Below, in pieces: positions 35,401-44,600 of a stretch of 64,000 nt of DNA (position 1 is its first letter; each line of letters begins with the position of its first letter). Both the position numbers and the translations under genes were made by a program. The notes under the pieces were generated by a model that saw only the letters and a list, made by a program, of their open reading frames with translations, was not told the origin of the DNA and ran no database searches. Source of the DNA: Capsicum annuum. Its lineage: Eukaryota; Streptophyta; Magnoliopsida; Solanales; Solanaceae. The DNA lies in the NCBI RefSeq assembly GCF_002878395.1, contig NC_061115.1:152893649-152957648 (forward strand). The letters run 5' to 3'.

Positions 35401-38400
35401 ATAAAATATGGCAATAGTATTGTCAGAGAAAATTTTTTTATTAATGACTCAAAACATATATTTATAGCTAACTTTCTAATTACACTCCAATTTAAATTGC
35501 GATAACTAATTCTTATTCAAATAATAAAGGGACAACTAATTCCTAAGTCACATAGGACTCTAATAATTAAAAATTACTAAAAATAGTTATTCCTACTTTA
35601 TTTTTGAGACATATTTTCAACACTCCTCCTTGGATCAGAAATTGTCTCAGCTTTGGTTGAATTTGACCTCTTGAATAAATCTGCCAATTCATCTTTATTC
35701 TTGCAAGACTTGTGTGCATCTTCTGAAATTGTTTTGATTGCAATATTTTCTTTTCCTTCTGTAGGAATATAGTTACCATTCCCAATTCTGACTTTCTTAT
35801 TTTTCAAAGACAGAAACTCTTTGAAAAGAGTTTTGTCATATGTGTGGTTTGTACAACCACAGTCAATCATCCAAAAATCAGATTTCTTAGTTGAAGAATA
35901 TGTTATCACAAATAAGTGATCTTCTTCTTCTTCTTTGGTGACTTGGGCATCTGCTTCATCTTCTTGATATTTGGTTTTGCAAATAATAGCTTCATGGCCA
36001 AGTTGATTGTAGATCTTACATTCTGCATCTGGTCTATTCCAACATTTAAATGAAGGGTGACCTATTTTGCCACAGTGCTGGCAAGGTGGGTAATTATTAC
36101 CCTTACTTTGAGTTTTGTGGTTGGTCGACGAAGCTTCTTCAACCATACCATCTTGTCTCATAAGCCTCCTTTGCTTTTGCGCCTGCAACGTATTTAACAA
36201 TTCTGCCAAGGTAATCTTGGACATGTCTTTTGTGTTTTCCAAGGTAATTATTGATACTTCGCATCTTTCAGGCACGGTAACAAGAATTTTTTCAACAATT
36301 CTTAAATCTTTAAATTTTGTGCCAAATAATTTTATCTTGTTAATAATGCTAAGAATTCGGTCGGAGTACTTTTTGATAGTCTCAGATTCCTTCATCTTTT
36401 ACAATTCTAATTTCCTTACTAGATTCAACACCTTCATGCATCGTATTCTTTCATCTCCGGTATATTCTTCCTTCAGATAATCTCAAATTTCTTTTGGTGA
36501 TTTAAGGGTCATAATTCTCATGAAAATTATTGGAGACAAACTAGCAAACAAAATTGCTTTTGCCTTTGATTTTTTGATTTTCTTTTCCTTTTGGCTTTTG
36601 ATCTGGGCCACCGTGGGATTACCAGGCAACGGAACAACATCATAATCCTCCTCCACGGCCTTCCAAAGATCTAAAGCCTCAAGATAAATCTCCATTCTTA
36701 ATGCCCAAAGATGGTAATTCTCACCATTAAAGACAGGAGGAACTATTTGGGAAAAGTTGTTTTCAGAATTTATCTCTTACAGATTTCTCAAGAAATTGGC
36801 TCTTGATACCAATTGTTGGGTTTTAGCTTTGAAATTGGAGAAATAACAGAGAAAAAGTTGGAGAAAAATAAAATACGGTAATAGTATTGTCAATTTTTTT
36901 TTTTTATTAATAACTCAAAACATATATTTATAGCTAACTTTCTAACTACACTCCAATTTAAATTGAGATAACTAATTCTTATTCAAATAATAAAGTGACA
37001 ACTAATTCCTAAATCACATTGGACTCTAATAATTAAAAATTACTAAAAATATCTATTCCTAATTTATTTTCCACACATTTTTTCAACAATATGACAATAT
37101 ACAGTGTGCTTAACTGATCAATCCAAACAATTCTCTTCTCCCTCATCTTCTTCCTCTCTCAGTTATCTTTCTTCCTCGCTTCTACTACAACTATCAAACT
37201 CTGTACTTACTCCATTATTGAAGCAACAAGAAGCTTACTGCTATCTTGTATAATTACAACTCCGTTTATATTGGCTATGTTGTTGTTTGTTAGCTATATT
37301 GGCATACAGGGGAAGTGTTTGGTTTAGTCCAGTTACCTCCTTAGAAGGTTTCTATGATGTGTGATTTCCCCCTTTTGAATGTTTCATTCGATTTTGACAG
37401 TCAAGTAACATACTTATGAGTTGTTGCGTTCAAATAACACGAATTACTGTGTCTAATTAGATGTGTTTAGGAACTTTAAGTTAAATTGCTCCTGATATGC
37501 TTTCATTATTTTTTTTTGTTTTTTTTTTTTGTCCCTCAAATTGGCACAATTTTATAATTTTGTCACTAAGCATGAGCCAGTGAGTAGCTTATTCTTTATC
37601 TATATATGGAGGTGCTGAGCCGAGGGTCTATCGGACACAACCTCTCTACACTGCAAAGGTAGTGGGTAAGGTAGGTACACTGCGCAGTCCCCAAACCTAG
37701 TTGCGGATATAGCTAATAGTGAGGGGATCCAAACCCCTTCGGTGAAAAATTATACTATTTATACAAGCTTAAAATTATGTCTCATGTATATATAGTAGAC
37801 GTTGAACCCCATTCGACTAGCTCTTTTGTTCGCATTTTTCGATTTTGAACCCCCTTAGTTAAGACGTTGGCTCCGCCACTGCCAAACCTCACTTGTGGAA
37901 ACACACTAGGTATGTTGTTGTAGTATATGTGCGTATCTGGATCGTACGTGATTTTTGCGCAAAGTAGTATTGAGGTGGCTCACTTGTAAGTTGTATCTAT
38001 GGAGGTTCATTATGAACCATTGATCTCGTGAGATAATGGACACAACTATTGTCTCAGTAGATATTGCCTGCAGCAAAATGAAGATTTTCTTGATCGAGTC
38101 CAGAGTAGCTTGCTTGCTTGTACATATGGCGGTTCAGATGTGTGTCTGGCTTAATTCATGGCCTGCATTGGATTTCAAAAACAAGTATATCAAATTGAGT
38201 AAATTAGGACTTACTTTATCTAGGTCTTGTATTATTATATCTGAAAACATATTATGACTAAACGAATAGTGAAGGCTGATCAAAGTAACTCAATAACATG
38301 GAGAATCTGTTTAATTCAATACTCGGACTAAGATGAACTGAGAAATTCTGAATGAAGAATGATTTCATAGCTATACCATTTCGCTGTGTAGCTACTTCTA

Positions 38401-41048
38401 GCTATGTGTCGATATCCTTATGTTTGACGAAGTTTCCCTAGCTAAAGTTAGCTTGATTATTTTCTTTTTCTTCCATTCTAGAGTAAGTGTGAAATGAGAC
38501 TCGAGAGGAACTATTACAACACAAATATAGTTTCTAAATGTTCCATTTTGGAATTCTTCCCTTAAATACACCACAATGTCTAAATGTATTTTCTTAATTG
38601 GTGCTAGACTTTTTAATTTCGTAGCAATAGTACTTAATCTTTATGACATATCATTATAATCAAATGGTGCTAAAAAATATGGACCAATATTCTTGTGTTT
38701 CCTTTTGCCTGGTAAACATGATCAAACAAAACTGCAAGTTGAAACTATAAAAGTTGAATTCTGTTGGATTCAGAGGAATCTTCTTCAGGCAAATTACTTA
38801 AAAGTCAGACATCCGGGATATGCTGTTTTCTATTATGGCGACTAAATTGTCATTTCATAGCTAAGAGAGGTTGATGTGAATATAATAAAGAAAAATGCTG
38901 TTAGGCAGCAAAATTTATACTCAGCAAGTTTAAACGGATCATAGTTGAATTATTTTAAGTATTGTTACTGCTAAGCTTAGTTGCATGAGCTTGTTACCCA
39001 AGTGGAAGCAATAAGATGATTTGGACAATCAATCTTTAGCCCTTAACACAAATAGTGTTGGTTTGGTTCAGTAAATTGGTTCTTGGTATGGTATGCAGTG
39101 TTATTCCTACAGTAATAGTACTCGGTATGTCTTCTCCTTCAGAAGTTTGACTTGTCTGTCTCTCCTTTGGGGAGTTGACATAGATTGGCAGTTGATCCTG
39201 GGCTGGCTAGCTTAACAGAGCAGGTTCCCCACTGATGGCTGAGTTGTGTTGTCAAAGACCAATTCCTGCACAGTCCCAAATCACCACTAGATGTCAGGCT
39301 GTCATTGGTTGGACCATCATTTTATTGGAACCTGGGTAGGGTTTGCGTACACTCAAGCCTCTCTAGACCTACTTGTGGGATTACACTGGGTATGTTGTAT
39401 TTTTAAGTATTGTTGCTGTAACATGTGCCGTGCAATCTTTCTAGTAAAATGATTGTACTTCCCTTTGGGATGTTATGACTTAAATGATACTTCTTGGTAG
39501 CATGTCAGTCTGATCGAAGTGGGGATTCATTACATTCAAGTGAAACTTTCTTCTATGGATCTTGCAAAACACAACTGGAACAATGCAGGGTGCTCACTGC
39601 ACCAAATGATGGCTTGATGGTAAACCTAGCAATTTTAATGGATGTAGGGGACTAGGGGGCGGATTAAATAGTTGATAGGTTAGAGGTGGTTTGCTGGAGT
39701 TTTTGCATTATATGTTTGACATGATGTGGTGAACTTGTTGAGCATAATTGCTGAAATTTGAACGACATGGCTTCTTATCTTTGCTTGTTCAACTCTAACA
39801 AACCATAAGACTGCTTCTGAGGCTAACACATGGTAGTTTTTTTTTTCTTTTTGTGTGTGAACATGTCATGGTCTCTCAAGATGCATACTTTCTTACATCT
39901 TTTTCTTCAAGGATCCTCTATTTTAGGCTTTTTTATGATGTAAAACATGAAGCAGACATTTCATGTCTAAGAGTTGGATCTGCACCTCGTCTATATCTTG
40001 CGATAATAGTTGCTCTAAAATCTTACCCTGATGCAAAATATGACTGGAATATCACGAGTTATCATGTTACTCAGATTGAACCATATTTTTGAAGTGTGAT
40101 TCTTTTTTTTTTTTTTATCTTTACGCTTATTGTTATGTTTCCTTAGCTGATTTAAAATGTGGTTTTTCCCCCTTCGTCTAATCTACACCAAAAAGAAAAT
40201 TATGTTTTCCAAGGTGGTCAGCTGCAATTACTATGATATACAAGTCCATTTTCTTTATATCCATTTAAATCACAATGCTTGAATTAGTGTTGAATAGCAA
40301 AGGTCAAATTTTCTTCCTGCAAATCAGTATAATTTTTTTATGTATCAAGTCTTCTGAAAATATGGCATTCTTAGGTATTTTTGTTGGTGGAAGCAAAGTG
40401 GTCCATTTTAACCGTCTCGAGGCCTTTTCTGATGCTGTTGATGATGAAATATCAGACCTTTCTTCTTCATGTCCAACCTTTCCTGACTGTGGATTTAAGC
40501 TACCTAACAGTGGCGTCGTACTTTCATGTCTGGATTGCTTTCTCAGCGATGGTTCACTCTACAGCTTTGATTATGGAGTAAGTCCATCTGTTTTCCTTAC
40601 CAGAGTGCGAGGGGGCACTTGCACTACTGCAGCATCAGACCTTCCAGAGCTGGTCATACACCGAGCAATGTATCTTCTTCAAAATGGATTTGGGAACTAT
40701 AATGTTTTCCTTAACAATTGTGAGGACTTTGCGCTGTACTGCAAAACAGGCCTTCTGACAGTTGATACACGCGGTGTTGGAAGTAGCAGACAAGCTTCTT
40801 CTATCATTGGTGCTCCTTTAGCTGCTCTTCTTTCCTCCCCTCTGAAGTTGCTAATTCCTAGTCCTGTTGGTGTGGCCACACTAACAGCAGGGATGTATTG
40901 TATGAATAGATATGCAACTGACATTGGCGTTCGAAGTGATGTTGTCAAAGTAGCAGTTGAGAACCTGGCGGAGAAGCTTGGCTATGGAAGCAGTCGTGAA
41001 AGAGCCAACGTAGAACACAAGTCTTCTAATCCAGGAACTGCTAGGTGA
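29387..41048 (+). CDS. LRAT-domain protein, LEAD-SENSITIVE 1-like (two exons)
   Basis: Joining 29387-29480 to 40375-41048 gives a 255-residue protein. Exon 1 encodes [20 protein letters not shown] and ends YSHHG; exon 2 resumes [11 protein letters not shown], restoring the LRAT/NlpC-P60 core across the splice. The catalytic His lies in YSHHGIFVGG and the catalytic Cys in [13 protein letters not shown]. In this fold the pair forms a thiol acyltransferase or protease-like centre. The C-terminal third has a hydrophobic [16 protein letters not shown] stretch that could associate with membranes. The plant family (about 250-260 residues) includes LEAD-SENSITIVE 1; the biochemical substrate is not known from sequence. 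The intron has GT at 29481 and AG at 40373-40374 and is phase 1 (the Gly codon is split). No stops or frameshifts. The intron is about 10.9 kb, most of it transposons. Confidence 0.9.
29650..29968 (+). mobile_element. SINE (Au/TS-like), nearly complete
   Basis: A T-rich body with TTTGATTTCTGTTATTATCT leads into GAGCGAGTTTCTATCAGAAA, then AAGGTTTGCATACACCTTAC, CTAGACCCCACGTTATGAG and a GGGTATGTTATTATTG tail. The same blocks occur at 37608-37930, 39330-39402 and 23261-23337. Lies in the LRAT intron just before the Copia element. Confidence 0.65.
30010..30327 (+). repeat. 5' LTR of the Copia element
   Basis: 318 bp, TATTGAAG...ATAATCACA, matching both halves of the split 3' LTR. It contains a CT-rich block (CTCATCTTCTTCTTCTCTC). 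The sequence just after it (TAGTAGTAAAGCCAGGT) is only a weak match to the tRNA-Met primer site. Confidence 0.88.
30431..31560 (+). pseudogene. Copia gag, broken
   Basis: ATG 30431 starts the N-terminal Gag ([20 protein letters not shown]). A stop at 30710 and a frameshift around 30760 break it. The central Gag follows at 30784-31284 ([34 protein letters not shown]). The zinc knuckle follows in another frame as [14 protein letters not shown], where the second Cys is replaced by Tyr. Further stops occur near 31505 and 31550. Confidence 0.82.
31561..32882 (+). pseudogene. Copia protease and integrase, broken
   Basis: The protease active site is [11 protein letters not shown] (about 31655-31690). 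The GAG-pre-integrase motif is [14 protein letters not shown] (about 32030). The integrase core starts [13 protein letters not shown] near 32200. The second catalytic Asp is lost: the conserved D-N-G-T-E-F reads TNNGTEF near 32350, a single G-to-A change. Stops at 32299 and near 32419 and 32534 follow. Confidence 0.82.
33311..34838 (+). pseudogene. Copia reverse transcriptase and RNase H, nearly intact
   Basis: RT runs from [12 protein letters not shown] (33335) through a frameshift near 33495 into [13 protein letters not shown], with catalytic [10 protein letters not shown] near 33850, and stays open to a stop at 34245. RNase H continues with [20 protein letters not shown] (34365-34425), a stop at 34455, then [12 protein letters not shown] and [10 protein letters not shown]. 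The purine tract GAGGGTGAG (34842-34850) precedes the 3' LTR. Confidence 0.85.
34997..35334 (+). mobile_element. TRIM element (miniature LTR retrotransposon)
   Basis: 338 bp in all: two 129-bp direct repeats (34997-35125 and 35206-35334, TGTTAGAGTGGGTAAAAGTC...CATTCTTGACA) around an 80-bp core. The core starts with the primer site TGGTATCAGAGCC and ends with the purine tract GTGAGAGGGG. A perfect 5-bp duplication AGTAT (34992-34996, 35335-35339) flanks it. No coding capacity. It is inserted in the 3' LTR of the Copia element. Confidence 0.93.
35347..37088 (-). mobile_element. Non-autonomous Copia derivative, gag only
   Basis: LTRs of about 275 bp (35347-35622 and 36814-37088, TGTTGG...CAACA) enclose 1.2 kb. 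The - strand primer site TGGTATCAAGAGCC (36811-36798) lies two bases from the right LTR, and a purine tract AAGGAGGAG abuts the left LTR. A perfect 5-bp duplication ATATG (35342-35346, 37089-37093) flanks it. Integrase, RT and RNase H are absent, so it needs enzymes from another element. Inserted in the 3' LTR of the Copia element, three bases from the TRIM's target duplication. Confidence 0.92.
35623..36760 (-). pseudogene. Copia-type Gag with protease start, of the non-autonomous element
   Basis: Reads [20 protein letters not shown] (36695 down), a UBN2/DUF4219-type Gag, then after stops [25 protein letters not shown] knuckle ([14 protein letters not shown]) is followed by a second Cys-His set ([14 protein letters not shown]). 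The protease motif begins as [13 protein letters not shown], where the usual D-S-G is D-C-G. The frame ends shortly after, before any integrase or RT. Gag can still bind element RNA in such families, but the stops near 36480 and 36400 make that doubtful here. Confidence 0.8.
37608..37930 (+). mobile_element. SINE (Au/TS-like) split by a hAT MITE
   Basis: GAGCCGAGGGTCTATCGGAC and AACCTCTCTAC precede, and AAACCTCACTTGTGG then CACTAGGTATGTTGTTG follow, a MITE at 37699-37881. The parts rejoin into the usual SINE order. Confidence 0.75.
37699..37881. mobile_element. hAT MITE inserted in a SINE
   Basis: 183 bp with ends AGTTGCGGA and (reverse strand) CAGTGGCGGA, flanked by a perfect 8-bp duplication CCAAACCT (37691-37698 and 37882-37889). 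No coding capacity. Confidence 0.82.
37931..40374 (+). other. 3' part of the LRAT intron
   Basis: No gene; contains one SINE piece at 39330-39402. A polypyrimidine-poor TTCTTAG acceptor closes the intron. Confidence 0.6.
39330..39402 (+). mobile_element. SINE 3' fragment (Au/TS-like)
   Basis: GGTAGGGTTTGCGTACACTC, TCTCTAGACCTACTTGTGGG and ACTGGGTATGTTGTA match the 3' part of the other SINE copies. Confidence 0.7.
40375..41048 (+). CDS. Exon 2 of the LRAT gene
   Basis: Begins after TTCTTAG and reads G-I-F-V-G-G in phase with exon 1. It carries the catalytic Cys in NNCEDF and ends at TGA 41046-41048. The open frame extends upstream to 40275, but that part is intron. Confidence 0.92.
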
Positions 41049-41208
41049 CATCAATCTCATTGTCTTACACGTAAAGTATCTTGCTGTTGTATCGATTTTT
41101 GATGAAGTTAGTGTATTTGCGTAACATATCATACATAATGTCCAGAAACTGCTCTTTGGTTATCCATGTCTGGAAGGTAATGATCCTAGCCTAAGTTGAG
41201 AGTAACTT

Positions 41209-41526
41209 TTAGGCTCAATATATAAACATACACTCGAACTTGACCTCAGTTGGTAAGTAAACATTCCAACTTTGTGAGTAGCCATCTGGACACCTCAACT
41301 TGGTCTCAACTGACAACTAAACTCTCCAACTAGTTCCCATTGTGTCGTGGACACCCGTGCCGACGTGACACATAAATTTTGGAGGTGTTTAAATGATCAT
41401 TTTGTAAGCTGGGGTGTTCAGCTAACACTCTAGAGACGAGTTGAAGTGTATAGATGTGCATACTCAAAGTTGGAGCATTTATCAACTGAGGCCAAGTTTG
41501 AGTGTTTGTTTATGTATTATACCTAA
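41209..41526. mobile_element. MITE with 48-bp inverted ends
   Basis: About 318 bp. The left end (TTAGGCTCAATATATAAACA, then CGAACTTGACCTCAGTTGG) and the reverse complement of the right end (TTAGGTATAATACATAAACA, then CAAACTTGGCCTCAGTTGA) agree over about 48 bp with few mismatches. The TTA/TAA at the ends could be part of the repeat or the target. Lies 160 bp after the LRAT stop codon, so it may fall in or near the 3' UTR. Confidence 0.75.
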
Positions 41527-41529
41527 TGT

Positions 41530-42000
41530 TTATATTTTGGGTATGTCGTTCATCAAGTCGCCGAGTCTATGTTCTGGCACACAAGATTGTAGTGCAGAGA
41601 ATCTGTGACTTCTCTCTATCATTCCTGATCGATTTTGCTTGGCCTTGATTTTGCTTTGTGTTTTCTTCAAGTTAGTATCTCGTTTCTTGGCAACAAATTG
41701 TCTTTGTTTTAGAAGCTCATCATCAGTCTCCACCTTTGTCCAAGCCACTAAACTGAAACCAAACTGAGGTAGGGGCAATTTATCTAAGGCTCCAAGAGAT
41801 ATCATTTTCAAATTAGAGTTATTATTTAACATATTAAGCAAAGAAGGATAGTAAAACAAGTTTTGAATCCAAGCAGGCTGCACAGTAATGAGCACATCAT
41901 GCTGACTCTCCTTCTGTAATATTTTCACTCGTTCTAATTTATTTTTCTTACTTTTCTTTTTAATCCGATTCAAAAAAATGTATTTTTTCTTTTTTGACAA
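41530..42000 (-). CDS. Unrecognised ORF, N-terminus derived from a MITE
   Basis: 156 codons on the - strand. The first 30 or so residues are Lys-rich (MSKKKKYIFLNRIKKKSKKN) and correspond to Stowaway-like DNA also seen at 21030-21090, so the annotated start is probably not original. The rest (LITVQPAWIQNLFYY, LPLPQFGFSLVAWTKVETDD, a basic KKTQSKIKAKQNRSG run, then SALQSCVPEHRLGDLMNDIP) has a natural-looking composition and could be the last exon of a gene fragment, but I do not recognise the family. It is soluble-looking with no signal peptide. Its stop codon lies three bases beyond a MITE. It may be a pseudogene fragment. Confidence 0.3.
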   Translation of the reverse strand: MSKKKKYIFLNRIKKKSKKNKLERVKILQKESQHDVLITVQPAWIQNLFYYPSLLNMLNNNSNLKMISLGALDKLPLPQFGFSLVAWTKVETDDELLKQRQFVAKKRDTNLKKTQSKIKAKQNRSGMIERSHRFSALQSCVPEHRLGDLMNDIPKI

Positions 42001-42623
42001 CTCCTTAATTTCAATTTTTCATATGATATGTTGAAGAGCACAAGGCTAAAGAATATTGATATTTATATATCTTTAGTTTTAAAATATAAGATTCAAAAGT
42101 CTTCTTACTTTCTTAAATTTTATGTCAAGTTAAAATCAGACAAGACAAATAAGAGAAAGTAACAATATTTTTATGAGTAATATACATGAATGTCCTTCAT
42201 ATGGAGCGGTCTAAATTTTTTAATCCCACCAAATAATTTATTTTTAAAATGGCCTCAGCTTCTAAAAAATTCTCTAGGGAAAAACTTTATTGGCCATTGA
42301 GCGTAAGTTGCACGTGGGAATAAATTAGGTTTACCTACAATTTAGGAGTTTGAGATATTTCTTCATTTTTATTTATCACATTTTGATTTGAGATATTTAT
42401 TAAGAAAATAATTATTGACTTGACTATTTTATCATATTATTCCTGTTAATCATTTTTAGTATGATATCTTGAAAATGACTTAGAGAATAAACGATTAATG
42501 TAAGGGTAAAATATAATTTTTTTTTATCTTTTCTAAGATGACAAGTAAAATTGAAAATTTATTTTAGAAATAATTGACAAATAAAAATAAAAGAAAGTGC
42601 TGAAATTGTTCAATTGGTCACGA
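42001..42623. other. Intergenic DNA
   Basis: The first 170 bp continue the Stowaway-like repeat related to 21002-21190. Nothing else recognised. Confidence 0.45.
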
Positions 42624-42739
42624 GTCCTGCCTTATAAGGCAAGAATTATAACTTATATGTGTTGCTCAATTGTTGACAATTGTCCTGCCTTATAAGGCAA
42701 GAGTTATAACTTACATGTGTTGCTCAATTGTTCATAATT
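42624..42739. repeat. 58-bp tandem repeat, two units, with a 14-bp palindrome
   Basis: Units start GTCCTGCCTTATAAGGCAAG at 42624 and 42682. Each holds the perfect palindrome TGCCTTATAAGGCA and a TGTTGCTCAATTGTT block. Confidence 0.85.
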
Positions 42740-43805
42740 ATGATGGACAGTAGAACTTATATTATCCTTATTAATTGTGTTTAGTATGCCCTTGTTCCTT
42801 TTTAATTGGCATAATAAGACTTTGTATAATCATTGAGAAAAATTAATTAGGAGTACAATTTACTCATATATCCCTTGTTAATCTTTGTTTATTTTTTATA
42901 TTAATTCTAGAATAATAAATGTTAAGAACAAAATTGGAGAAAATAATTAATTCTCTTTTACATTCAAGCTTATAAAATATTACATTAATAAAATTTTTGT
43001 GTTACACCACATCAACATTCTTTTAGGTACTACCTACGCAAGAAAATCAAGTATGACCTTCCAAGTAACTTCAAACACATAGCTGTTAACTGGAGAAAAT
43101 TGATGGAAAGGTGTCTTTTAAGTCTTGAATGAAGGATTGATGACATTGAGCAGTTCAAAGGGTCAAACATAATTAGAAAACTTAATTAAGTTAATTGTGG
43201 ACTTGATTAATATTTTTAAAACTTTCTAATCTTTTCAAAAATACAAATCAAACCATACCCCTCTTCAATTCAAATCAACCGTCTCTCCCCTCTCTCTCGC
43301 GATAGCTTCTCTCAACTCTCTCCCAACCAACAGTTCTACAAAATTTCTCCCTTTAATTCCCGGCGACTTCAACCTCTGGCGACAAATAGTCGGGCGAGTT
43401 CCTTTTCGACTTTCAACCGTCAATCGACGTTAAGACTTCTCCGGCGACAACAACTTCGAGTTCTTCGTCGTCCCATTTCTTCTTTCACAGGTAAAAAATT
43501 ATGTCTTTTTAGTTATGAAGAAACAGAGGAACTTGAGCCAACTTCTTTTCTAGTATTGGTTAACAATTTCAATATTTCTTGCTTATATTTGAAATGTGGA
43601 CTGAATAAAATCCTAATTTCTGGCTTTTCTTCTCTACTCTTTTTGGTGTAAAATATTTTTTTTTTATTGTTATTGTAGTTTTTGTTGTCGAACTGTTGAT
43701 TCGATTTGTTGGTGATCTTTGGTCACTGTTGATGTTCTTAGTGTGTGTGTGTTATGTCGGTGTTGCTGGGTTAATTTGTTATTTGTCTTGGTAAAAATCA
43801 TGTTG
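42740..43805. other. Intergenic; UTR-like, less AT-rich block at 43260-43500
   Basis: 43260-43500 is pyrimidine-rich with GGCGAC repeats and ends TTTCACAG before GTAAAAAATT. It looks like an untranslated first exon and donor, perhaps of a transposon-derived transcript. No coding exon was found after it. Confidence 0.4.
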
Positions 43806-43950
43806 CAACAGGTGAACCATCTGATGCAACAGATTAAACATTTGATGCAACAAATGAAACATCTGAGGTAACAAATGAAATATCTGAGGCAACAGATGAA
43901 ACATCTGATGCAACAATGAAAATCTGACGCAACAGATAAATAATCTAACA
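43806..43950. repeat. 21-bp minisatellite with self-complementary units
   Basis: At least five 21-bp units and one 19-bp unit of the type CAACAGATGAAACATCTGATG starting at 43806, 43827, 43848, 43869, 43890 and 43911. Each contains CAGATG-AAA-CATCTG, so each can fold as a small hairpin. Confidence 0.88.
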
Positions 43951-44089
43951 GATCATTCATCTGTTGAGACAGAAGACTCTTTTGCTTGAAAGAAATCTAA
44001 ACAATATTGATCCAACAGATAACTCATTTTGCAACAAATATGAGAGAACTTTTTTTTTTTGAGATGTTTAACTAAAGAAAATGGAAGAT

Positions 44090-44600
44090 AATACGCTCCT
44101 TGAGGGTTATAAGTTGTGGGAAGTGAAGGAAAGGACCAAAATACCCTTGCAAAACTTCCCTCAATTGTTGGAAAAAAATAGCTGACGACATTCGTGACAA
44201 GTCGTCAAGCTGGTGCTAAGTCGTCACGAAATGTCCTCACAAAAAGGTAAAATTTTGATTTTTTGGTTAAGGTTGACGACATTGGTGATAGGCCATCACG
44301 GGCGTGGCGACTTATCACAAAATGTCGTCCCTGGGGGTGAAAATCTTCCCAGGGCTGACGACATTGGTGATAAGTCGTCATGTTTGTGACAGCTTATCAC
44401 GAATGTCGTCACTCAGTTTCCCAGCCTGACATGCTGGAGTAAAATGGCCATAACTCCTTGCTCCGATATCGAATTTAGGCGAAATTGGTACGCTGGAAAG
44501 CTAATTCAATTATCTATCTATTGGAGGGTCATGAGCTCAGAAATTCATAGCATTATGAGAGATATGCTCGTTTGAAGTTGACTATACCAATATCCTTCTT
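44090..44600. mobile_element. LTR fragment with three tandem hairpins
   Basis: Three degenerate units of about 65 bp (from about 44183, 44273 and 44351) each read GACGACATT...CTTATCAC...AATGTCGTC. In the last, the arms GACGACATTGGTGATAAG and CTTATCACGAATGTCGTC differ by one base. CCATAACTCCTTGCTCCGAT (from 44449) and GGAAAGCTAATTC follow, a module also found in the two gypsy LTRs in this window. No LTR ends, primer site or coding region were found, so only a piece remains. Confidence 0.6.

Larger units (their letters stand above)
30010..37258 (+). mobile_element. Ty1/copia retrotransposon with nested insertions in its 3' LTR
   Basis: Flanked by a perfect 5-bp duplication ACTCC (30005-30009 and 37259-37263). 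The 5' LTR is 30010-30327; the 3' LTR runs 34851-37258 but is interrupted by two other elements, leaving about 146 and 165 bp of LTR outside them. Both LTRs start TATTGAAGATATTG and end ATAATYACA, so the ends are TA...CA rather than TG...CA. The internal order gag, protease, integrase, RT, RNase H is that of Ty1/copia. Many stops and frameshifts make it non-functional. It lies in sense orientation within the LRAT intron. Confidence 0.92.

Noticed and set aside
43806..43950. CRISPR-like array of 21-bp repeats
   Set aside because: The repeats are contiguous without spacers and the DNA is plant nuclear; it is a minisatellite.
43670..43960. 96-codon Cys-rich - strand ORF
   Set aside because: The Cys-rich repeats (RCFICCI type) are just the 21-bp minisatellite read in one frame; no signal peptide or flanking gene structure.
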